From: Methanotorris igneus Kol 5
GTDB lineage: Archaea > AGJL01 > Methanococci > Methanococcales > Methanococcaceae
Length of the DNA: 64,000 nt
NCBI RefSeq assembly: GCF_000214415.1
Contig: NC_015562.1
Location: 992,001 to 1,056,000 of the forward strand
Direction of reading: 5' to 3'
Made by a program: the position numbers and the translations under genes. Of this stretch, positions 56,711-64,000 are shown piece after piece (the first letter of the stretch is position 1; each line of letters starts with the position of its first letter). The notes below the pieces were generated by a model. That model did no database searches, had not been told where the DNA came from, and worked only from the letters and a program-made list of their open reading frames with translations.

Positions 56711-57560
56711 CATATATGATATTTACCTTTCATTAGAGCGTTCTTTAAATTTCTTTTTGAGAGCTTTGCCGTATCTTATGTTGGGATTTATCTTATCCAC
56801 TTATTTAAAAATAAAATTAAAAGGGGACTTAAGAAAAAAATTTGTCCATGTATTAGATGGTTCAAAAAAATCCATAGTTTTGGCATCTTTTATTGGAGCA
56901 ATTTTACCACTATGTTCTGCAAGTGGTATTCCAGTGGCAAGTGCTATGAACTCAAAAGGTGCAAATTTGGGGGTTAGTTTTGCCTTTATGGTCTCTGCGT
57001 CTTCAATAAACCCTATTGGAATTTTACTGACGATTTCATTATTAGGGTATAAGATGGTGATTGTGCAAGTTTTAGCGTCTATAGTTTTGTCTATATTTGT
57101 GGGATTTATTTTTTACAATGAGAAGGCAATATTTTGTGGATTTGAAACCAAAAATCATAACAATAGTTTTTTTAGTGCGTTCATTGAGCAATTTAGAAAA
57201 TTATTCCCGTCAATAGTTTTGGGATTCCTAATTTCTGGGTTCATAATGACTTATGTTCCAAAAGAGACAATTTTATTGGTTCTCTCCAATAACGTATACA
57301 CATACTTCTATGTTTCAATAATAAGGATATTCATCTTCCTATGCCCATATGCAATGCTACCAATTATAAAAACGGTTGCAATTGAAGGAATTCCAAAAGG
57401 ACTGATAGTTTCGTTCTTAATTTCAGCCCCTACTTTAGGATTGCCTATATTATTGCCTATGAAAAAATATTTTGGGAACAGATTAACATTAAAGTATGTA
57501 TTTGGGGTTGTTGTTGGAAGTGGGATAATTGGGATAACTCTTGATAAAATAGGTGTGTAA
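56703..57560 (+). CDS. Permease of the DUF318/ArsP-like family
   Basis: A 285-residue membrane protein with about eight spans. The repeated motif LPLCSASGIPVASAMNSKGANLGVSFAFMVSASSINPIGI, mirrored by ISAPTLGLPILLPMKKYFG, marks the permease family that exports arsenicals or metals, or acts with Fe-S proteins. The start at 56703 (ATGATTGA) overlaps the stop of the upstream gene, so translation is coupled. Together with the Fe-S protein it suggests a redox-linked transport unit; substrate unknown. Confidence 0.8.
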   Translation: MIDIYDIYLSLERSLNFFLRALPYLMLGFILSTYLKIKLKGDLRKKFVHVLDGSKKSIVLASFIGAILPLCSASGIPVASAMNSKGANLGVSFAFMVSASSINPIGILLTISLLGYKMVIVQVLASIVLSIFVGFIFYNEKAIFCGFETKNHNNSFFSAFIEQFRKLFPSIVLGFLISGFIMTYVPKETILLVLSNNVYTYFYVSIIRIFIFLCPYAMLPIIKTVAIEGIPKGLIVSFLISAPTLGLPILLPMKKYFGNRLTLKYVFGVVVGSGIIGITLDKIGV

Positions 57561-57705
57561 GCTAAAATCGTTTGTGCATTATAAACAACATCCATCGAAA
57601 TTAAAAGCACAAATAAACTAATTTTGGAATTTTACACATAATTTTGTTATTATTTAAAAAAGATTATGAATAAATGCAGAATTCTACAAAAACAACATGC
57701 TATTT

Positions 57706-57828
57706 TTATTGCTGTTCTTCTTCATTCATTTTCTCATTTTGCTTCAAACTTTTCCAAAGAAAGTATATTGAACCTCCCCACAATACAGTAGCCCCAATTA
57801 TAAACATAATTATAGCAGAGATTGGCAT
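57706..57828 (-). CDS. MetS-like small subunit of the Na+ symporter
   Basis: A 40-residue protein with one membrane span (ISAIIMFIIGATVLWGGSIYFLWKSLKQ) and a polar tail, matching the MetS small subunits found beside NSS-family transporters such as MetP. The ATG at 57828 follows TAGGTGAAATC, which overlaps the end of the symporter gene (stop 57837). The gene is intact although the transporter in front of it is frameshifted. The gap on its right side (57561-57705) shows no other gene. Confidence 0.85.
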   Translation of the reverse strand: MPISAIIMFIIGATVLWGGSIYFLWKSLKQNEKMNEEEQQ

Positions 57829-57836
57829 GATTTCAC

Positions 57837-59319
57837 CTACAACCTCTCAACTTTTCTTTTCCAAGGTATCTTAGAAAGTATAAATGCTAATATAAACGCT
57901 ATTGGGATTATTAAGATTGCAATGCCCAAATATTTCCATGAGTAGCCCCCATACGGCTCATTTATTAAACTGACTACATCAAGTGATATAATGGTCAATA
58001 AAACCAATGGGGCCAAAATTCCAGCAAAATACTTCCACCAAGTCCCTATTTTTATTTCTGACAATCTGTTTACATAATCTATTATCTTTTCTCCTCCAAA
58101 AATCCACACAACTATTATAGCCTCCAAAACCCCAGCAATTGGTAATAAATAACCTGATGCAAAGTGGTCTATCATATCAAGCCAATATAAACCTGCTTTT
58201 GTAGCATATATTGAACTTCCAAGTAACCCCAAAGCCGTAACAAGTGTTAATGCTTTTTTCCTACTAACTTCAAATTTATCCATTATCGCAGAAACCAATG
58301 CTTCAATAAGGGAAACTGATGAAGATATACCAGCAATAACTAATGCAAAGAAGAATATTATCCCCATAATGACACTACCTACTGGCAATAGAGATATTGC
58401 CTTTGGAAATGTTACAAATGCTAACGCAATACCTTGAGAAACAACCTCATTTAGTGGCACTCCGGTTGCGTATGCCATATATCCAAGGGTTCCAAATACA
58501 GCAAAACCTGCCAAGAATGAGAACCCACAATTTAATAGGGAGATTGTAAATGCACTTGTTGTTATATCACTTTTTTTAGGGAGATAGCTTGCATATGCTA
58601 TCATTATCCCAAATCCAAGGCTTAAACTAAAGAATATTTGTGAAAAAGCATTTATCCATATTTCAGGATTTTTTAACACTACAAAATTTGGTGTTAAATA
58701 CCAACTTATTCCCTCCAATCCACCTGGTAGAGTTATGCCCCTAAACACCAAAATTAATACAAGTATAAACAACAGAGGTATGAATACTTTGTTTGCTTTC
58801 TCAAGGCCCTTCTTAACTCCACAACTTACTATCAAAAAGTTTATTGCCCAAATTGCTATGACCGATGCTAATATCCCCCACACAAATCCTCCAATTTCTC
58901 CAACACTACTTGAAATACTAAGGACTTCATTAAAGAAGGAAGTTATTTGGATCATTAGGTAAACCGAAAGCCACTATATTTATAAGATAGTATAAACACC
59001 AAGCAATTATAACATTGTAATAAGTAGTTATAACAAACCCTCCAATAACCGCAAGCCATCCTACCCATTCACTTTTTTCATATATTTTTTTAAATGCCAG
59101 TGGAGCAGAACCCTTTGTTAAATGCCCTAAAGCAAGTTCAAGTATCATTAGGGTAATTCCAACACAAAACAATGCCACAAAGTATGGAATTAGAAATGCC
59201 CCTCCCCCATTTGTATAAACCATATAACCAAATCTCCAAATATTCCCCAAGCCTATAGCTGAACCTACAGCTGCAAGTATGAAACCCAGCTTAGAACCCC
59301 ATTGTTCCCTTAACTTCAA
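57837..59319 (-). pseudogene. NSS-family sodium:solute symporter, interrupted by a frameshift
   Basis: The first reading (59319 to about 58930) encodes EQWGSKLGFILAAVGSAIGLGNIWRFGYMVYTNGGGAFLIPYF, the hallmark NSS N-terminus with Na+ and substrate-binding residues. The second (58955 to 57837) encodes the remaining spans. At 58935-58942 the bases GAAGGAAG contain a 4-bp tandem duplication; removing four joins the frames as NDPNNFFNEVLSI. The whole would be about 492 residues, the normal size. Either a real null mutation or an assembly error. Start TTG at 59319 after AAAGGTGATATT. Confidence 0.85.
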
Positions 59320-59461
59320 AATATCACCTTTACAATGTAATTGAATAATAAGTCATAAAAAATTGAAAATATTTAAATTAAAAATAATTAAAAATAAAAG
59401 ATAAAAGTTATATTAACTTTTATGTTATATATAAGTTTTTTAAAATATTTGAGGAGGAAAG

Positions 59462-61300
59462 ATGATGAAAAATACATTCAAATTGCCAATAATCTCAATA
59501 CCGATATTACTTATTTTAATGATGCAGAGTTCTGCAGTATCAATCACTGCACCAGCAGTTACTCAAACAAATTATGGCTACAAAGGAGTTCCTGTAAACA
59601 TTGAAGTTATTGTCACAAAAGGGGATGGGCATGTTTTTATGGACACAATGCCTTTAACCCAGTTAGATATGCAAGGTTCTGCAAGAATTGCAAGCAAGGT
59701 AGCATTTGACATTGCTGGAAAAAATCTGAAAGAATATAATGTCTATTATATAGTTAGGTCGGATGTACCGATAATTGGGGGCCCTTCTGCTGGGGCAACT
59801 TTATGTATTGCAACGATTGCCGAGTTGAATAATTGGAGTTTAAATAAGAACGTCATGATAACTGGGATGATAAATCCTGATGGAAGTATAGGTCCTGTTG
59901 GTGGAATTTTAGAGAAGATAGAGGCAGCAAAAGAGTGTGGATGTGATTACTTCCTAATTCCAAAGGGAGAAAGATATATTAGTTGTGGAAATAAAACAAT
60001 CGATGCTGTTGAGTTTGGTAAGAGATTGGGAATTAAGGTTATTGAGGTGGAGAGTATATATGATGCCCTCTATTACTTCACAAATCACAAACTAAAAAAG
60101 AAAACCTATAGTCCAAACCCAATTATTGAAGATAAATATACAAAATCCATGAGAGCATTAGCAATAGAGGTGTTGAAAAAATCAAAAGGGAAATATACAG
60201 CAGTTGAAGAAAAATTAAATAGGAACTATCTCGGGTATGAATATCAAAGTTCTTTGGAAAATGAATTAAAAGAAGCAAAAAAACTAATAGAAAAAGCAGA
60301 TAACCAATATATGGATGGAAAATATTATGCATCAACATGTAGCGGGTTCAATGCATTAATAAAACTTGAAACTATAGATGCCACAATTGACTATTTAAAT
60401 GGAGAAGACGTAAAAAAGTATCTCTTAAACATTCAAAATGACTTAGAGAATAAAAAAGAAGTAATAAACAACCACAAAATAACAAAGAACAATATAGAGT
60501 TTGTAATTGCAGCAAAGAATAGGATATTTGAAGGAGAGAACCTCCTTGATGACGCCTGGAAAAGCTACTATGCCAATTCGCCAATTGAAGCTATAAAATA
60601 TGGGGCTTATGCTAAATGCAGGGGAGACAGTGCTATATGGTGGTTAAATTTAAGCCCAGATAATGGTGGAGAAACTATAAACCCACAAAACCTTAAGCAA
60701 CTTTCCCAAGAATACCTTGATAATGCGGAAACTATTGTTCTGTATTCTTCAATGGTGATGCCATCTCCACTTGTAGATGAAGGGGAAGAAAAGCTAAATA
60801 ATGCAAAAAATGCATATAATGAAAAGGATTACTTACTAACAATCTCAAATAGCATTGATGCATCAGTTTTAGCAACAACATCATTGGAGTTCATGAACGA
60901 TTACAACTACCTAAGGAACCTTGCAAGGGAAAAGATAAACCTTGCAGAAAGTTATGGAATATTGCCAATGTCTGCTTTGGGATATTATGAATATGCTGAA
61001 AGTTTAAATGACACAACCTCAAAAATTATGTATTACAAATATGCCACATCCTATGCTCAAATGGACATTGACATATTAAAGGCAATAAATTACATAAGTA
61101 GTATAAATGAAACAGAAACCATAACAACAAGCAGTTACTACAACAACAGTAATAGTAATTATGATAAAGAAACTCCACAGTTTGAAAAGGTAGAACCAAT
61201 AAACACAGTAAATGTAAAAAATGTATTTATAAATGTATCCTACTTGATCGTTGGATTGATTTGTGGATTGTTTGGTGGATATTACTTGAGAGATAAATAA
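59462..61300 (+). CDS. Exported Lon-like (S16) serine protease, membrane anchored
   Basis: A 612-residue protein. A signal peptide (residues 1-26) is followed by a Lon-type proteolytic domain at about 40-210: catalytic Ser in GGPSAGATL and Lys in GGILEKIEAAKECG, without any AAA+ domain. Residues 215-570 are helical, repeat-like (KSKGKYTAVEEKL, AKNAYNEKDYLL), and a C-terminal span (VSYLIVGLICGLFGGYYL) with a short basic tail anchors it. It therefore acts outside the cell and without ATP. Ribosome binding site GAGGAGGAAAG; ATG at 59462 or 59465. Confidence 0.85.
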   Translation: MMKNTFKLPIISIPILLILMMQSSAVSITAPAVTQTNYGYKGVPVNIEVIVTKGDGHVFMDTMPLTQLDMQGSARIASKVAFDIAGKNLKEYNVYYIVRSDVPIIGGPSAGATLCIATIAELNNWSLNKNVMITGMINPDGSIGPVGGILEKIEAAKECGCDYFLIPKGERYISCGNKTIDAVEFGKRLGIKVIEVESIYDALYYFTNHKLKKKTYSPNPIIEDKYTKSMRALAIEVLKKSKGKYTAVEEKLNRNYLGYEYQSSLENELKEAKKLIEKADNQYMDGKYYASTCSGFNALIKLETIDATIDYLNGEDVKKYLLNIQNDLENKKEVINNHKITKNNIEFVIAAKNRIFEGENLLDDAWKSYYANSPIEAIKYGAYAKCRGDSAIWWLNLSPDNGGETINPQNLKQLSQEYLDNAETIVLYSSMVMPSPLVDEGEEKLNNAKNAYNEKDYLLTISNSIDASVLATTSLEFMNDYNYLRNLAREKINLAESYGILPMSALGYYEYAESLNDTTSKIMYYKYATSYAQMDIDILKAINYISSINETETITTSSYYNNSNSNYDKETPQFEKVEPINTVNVKNVFINVSYLIVGLICGLFGGYYLRDK

Positions 61301-61355
61301 TTAGCCAAAATTTTTAACTTTTATTTAACTTCTAAATTTTTTAAATTTCAATTAC

Positions 61356-62624
61356 TGGGAAGCTGACCTCCTCTCCGCCTAAAGGGCGGAGGTTCCCATG
61401 GGGAACACCCTCTCATCCTCGTCGCCGAGGCGTCATTGGGCAGGTTATGTTCATCAGGCTGGGTCAGGCAGCCTTCAAAGAGTACATATATTAGAACCGC
61501 CATATAAATTTTGTGGATTGGCGTGGCATAAAAATCACGACTGGTGCCCATGATGAAGAAATCAATTACCATGAAAGTCAGAGAATCACTAACAAGACAT
61601 GCACAAATGAAAATTGAACAAAGTTTTGTTGATTTCAAAAATGCTGTAAATGACTGGATAGACATTTCTGTAAACAATGGATGGATTACAACGAGAAAAC
61701 TCCAAAGTTATGGTTATAGACAATTGCGAGAAAAATATGGTAATTTGTATTCTAACGTGTTGATAGAAGCTATGGACGTCGCTATTCAGTGTTTGAAACA
61801 AACAAAAACTAAAAAAATAAAACCAAAATTCAAAACTGACTTGGTATGTTTCAAAAATAAAGACTATAAACTGCACAGTTTTGGAGTTATTTTACCTTTG
61901 TGTAAAGAAAGAACATATATTCCGTTATACATACCTAAAAAATTCAAAAAATACCTGAACAATTACAAACTTGGGAGGTTAACAATTTTCAAAGAGATAA
62001 TTGGTATTATGTTTCTATATCAGTTACAATAGACACACCACAAAGAAATACTACAAGTGTCATTGGAGTAGATTTGGGTATATATAATCTTGTAGTTGTT
62101 GCTGATGATAAAGGCAATGAGTTACTTAGAATACACGGAGATGGAATCATAGGATATAAGACAAAGTTAGAAAAGAGGGATATTAGGAGATATGTTAACG
62201 TTTACAAAAATTGTTATGCAAAAATTGGCGATAAATTTAAAAGATATTCTGCATATATAAATCATGTTATATCTAAGAAAATAGTTGAAATTGCTAAAAA
62301 CAGGAATGCAACTATTATAATAGAGAATCTAAAAGGACTAAAAGGAAAGTCTCGAAGCCTAAGGAACTTGTTTATGAAATGGACTTATCATGATTTGATA
62401 AGTAAAATTGAATATAAAGCAAAAGAGAATGGTATTCCTGTAGTCAAAGTTAACCCAAAATATACATCTAAGAAGTGTAGCAAATGTGGTTTTATCAATA
62501 AAAATCTGAAAAATGAAAGGATGTTTGTTTGTCCAAAGTGTGGTTTAGAAATTGATAGGGACTTGAATGCGGCAATAAATTTAGCTAAATCTTCTCCGCC
62601 CTAAAGAGCAGAGCTTCTTAGGAG
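61356..62624 (+). mobile_element. TnpB-type (IS200/IS605-like) element without tnpA
   Basis: The ends carry related hairpins: CTCCGCC-TAAA-GGCGGAG at 61373-61391 on the left, and CTCCGCCC-TAAA-GAGCAGAG at 62594-62613 on the right, which includes the tnpB stop. Subterminal hairpins instead of inverted repeats are typical of IS200/IS605. The left 190 bases are GC-rich for this genome and contain no tnpA. The right end (to about TTAGGAG, 62624) would also encode the 3' part of a TnpB guide RNA. Boundaries are estimates. Confidence 0.75.
61550..62604 (+). pseudogene. TnpB RNA-guided nuclease, frameshifted
   Basis: The first frame (61550-62032) gives the N-terminal helical part (KKSITMKVRESLTRHAQMKIEQSF). 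The second frame (from about 61975) gives VNNFQRDNWYYVSISVTIDTPQRNTTSVIGVDLGIYNLVVV, with RuvC Asp, then IIIENLKGLK (Glu), the zinc finger CSKCGF...CPKCG and DRDLNAAINLA (last Asp). All RuvC-like catalytic residues survive. The frames join if one G is added to the GGGAGG at about 61974-61980. Thus one small lesion separates it from a full protein. Confidence 0.85.
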
Positions 62625-62642
62625 TAAATAAAGGTGAAACAA

Positions 62643-64000
62643 ATGGAACCTTACTGCAAAATAAACGACATAATCAAGGAGGCAATAAAAGATATAACCC
62701 CACCAGAAAGCATTAAGATATTTGATACAACTCTAAGGGATGGAGAACAAACACCAGGAGTTTCTTTAACACCTGATGAGAAAGTTGAAATTGCTATAGC
62801 GTTAAACAATATTGGTGTTGATGTTATAGAGGCGGGATTTCCCGTATCTTCCCTTGGAGAACAGGAGGCAGTGAAGAAAATAACTTCCCTTGACTTAGAT
62901 GCAGAAATTTGTGGACTTGCAAGAGCAGTAAAGAAAGATATTGACGTAGCTATTGATTGTGGAGTTGATAGGATACACACATTTATAGCAACATCTCCAT
63001 TGCATAGGAAGTATAAGTTAAAGATGGATAAAGAAGAGGTTATAAACAAGGCTGTTGAGGCAATAGAATACATAAAAAGCCATGGCATTAAAGTTGAGTT
63101 TTCAGCAGAGGATGCGACAAGAACTGAAATTGATTATTTGATAGAGGTTTATAAAAATGCGGTTGATGCTGGGGCGGATGTTATAAACGTCCCAGATACA
63201 GTTGGAGTTATGATACCTAAGGCAATGGAGTATTTAATAAGGGAGATTAAAAAAGAGATAGATGTTCCAATTTCAGTGCACTGCCACAACGATTTTGGGC
63301 TTGCAGTTGCTAACTCCATAGCAGCAGTTGAGGCAGGGGCAGAGCAGATACATTGCACAGTGAATGGTATTGGAGAGAGAGCAGGGAACGCATCATTAGA
63401 AGAGGTTGTTATGATTTTAAAGAGCATATATGGACTAAATACAAAGATAAAAACTGAAAAATTAACCGATTTATCAAGATTGGTATCAAGATTAACAGGC
63501 ATAAAAACTCAGCCAAACAAGGCAGTCGTTGGAGAAAATGCCTTTGCTCATGAGAGTGGAATACATGCACACGGTGTTTTAGAGCATGCTTTAACCTATG
63601 AACCAATTCCACCTGAACTCGTAGGGCAAAAAAGAAAAATTATCCTTGGAAAACACACTGGAGCACATGCAATAAAAGCAAAACTTAAAGAACTCGGTAT
63701 TGAGGTTGGGAAAAACGTTACAGAAGAGCAATTTAAAGAGATCATAAATAGAATAAAATCACTTGGAGATAAAGGTAAGAGAGTCACTGATGCCGATGTT
63801 GAGGCAATAGTAGAGGATGTTACAAAAAGAACATTAAAATCAGAGAGAGTTGTAGATTTAGAGCAAATTGCAGTTATGACAGGGAATAGGGTAATCCCAA
63901 CAGCATCAGTTGCTTTAAGGATAAATGAGGAAGTTAAGAAGGCATCTGCTATTGGTGTAGGTCCAGTTGATGCAGCAGTTAAGGCAATCCAGTCAGTTAT
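62643..64000 (+). CDS. leuA: 2-isopropylmalate synthase (runs off the right edge)
   Basis: At least 452 residues are visible. [26 protein letters not shown] is the metal-binding start, [37 protein letters not shown] the His and substrate region. The LeuA dimer regulatory domain begins ([25 protein letters not shown]). The N-terminal extension [27 protein letters not shown] and the regulatory domain favour LeuA over homocitrate synthase AksA; citramalate synthase is a weaker alternative. The start at 62643 follows AAAGGTGAAACAA, which lies only about 10 bases after the end of the TnpB element. Confidence 0.88.
   Translation, partial: MEPYCKINDIIKEAIKDITPPESIKIFDTTLRDGEQTPGVSLTPDEKVEIAIALNNIGVDVIEAGFPVSSLGEQEAVKKITSLDLDAEICGLARAVKKDIDVAIDCGVDRIHTFIATSPLHRKYKLKMDKEEVINKAVEAIEYIKSHGIKVEFSAEDATRTEIDYLIEVYKNAVDAGADVINVPDTVGVMIPKAMEYLIREIKKEIDVPISVHCHNDFGLAVANSIAAVEAGAEQIHCTVNGIGERAGNASLEEVVMILKSIYGLNTKIKTEKLTDLSRLVSRLTGIKTQPNKAVVGENAFAHESGIHAHGVLEHALTYEPIPPELVGQKRKIILGKHTGAHAIKAKLKELGIEVGKNVTEEQFKEIINRIKSLGDKGKRVTDADVEAIVEDVTKRTLKSERVVDLEQIAVMTGNRVIPTASVALRINEEVKKASAIGVGPVDAAVKAIQSV

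Overview
The window reads as chromosome of a hyperthermophilic, hydrogenotrophic methanogen of the Methanocaldococcaceae (Methanocaldococcus or a near relative such as Methanotorris). The basis is recognition by eye, not a database search: AT-rich DNA with GC-rich tRNA and 5S genes, ribosome binding sites of the GGTGA type, TATA boxes of the TTTATATA type, an Hmd paralogue, coenzyme F420 and methanofuran biosynthesis genes, an F420-dependent sulfite reductase, and gene orders I recall from M. jannaschii (cbiT / site-2 protease / rps27ae-rps24e-DUF359-spt4-rpoE; pcm / tfx / pelota).

Layout. 0-2.6 kb: a minus-strand module of Hmd paralogue, MglA-like GTPase, roadblock protein and FIST sensor. 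2.6-9.9 kb: a secreted protein and a ParA-like ATPase, hisF, tRNA-Arg, mfnB, a DJ-1-like lipoprotein, UPF0146. 9.9-11.5 kb: CRISPR array 1 with a long leader. 11.6-12.4 kb: five tRNA genes and 5S rRNA. 12.4-31.5 kb: housekeeping and conserved archaeal genes (polyferredoxin, argC, cofC, guaB, mcm, DGGGP-synthase-like prenyltransferase, nac, gap, trkA, cbiT, site-2 protease). 31.6-35.7 kb: information-processing operon plus argG and a TRAM protein. 36-45.7 kb: a queE-like gene, a GfcR-like regulator, then a redox block in which a split glutamate synthase is followed by an F420-binding FrhB-like protein, and a small sulfite-reductase-like gene is divergent from fsr. 45.7-46.7 kb: a decayed IS1595-type element. 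46.8-51.7 kb: PocR sensor, TrmB-like regulator, pelota, Tfx, pcm, pdxS. 51.7-54.0 kb: CRISPR array 2, with an IS5-like element inserted inside its leader. 54.1-61.3 kb: TatD-like hydrolase, a ModA-like lipoprotein with a membrane Fe-S protein and permease, a frameshifted Na+ symporter with its small MetS subunit, and an exported Lon-like protease. 61.3-64 kb: a TnpB-type element with a frameshifted tnpB, ending about 18 bases before the start of leuA, which runs off the window.

The most distinctive non-coding content is a family of short elements with inverted-repeat ends close to TATAGTCGTGTGCG, filled with interchangeable stem-loops. About eight copies with both ends, plus fragments, are spread over the window. 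They look like non-autonomous mobile elements; one splits rpoE from spt4 and one supplies part of the pdxS TATA box. The two CRISPR arrays share leader, repeat and an unusual trailer. No cas gene lies in the window.

F420 is the common thread of the metabolic genes: cofC makes it, and Fsr and the FrhB-like protein beside glutamate synthase probably use its reduced form. Starts were moved from the longest ORF to the codon behind a ribosome binding site where the sequence allowed it; several are GTG or TTG.
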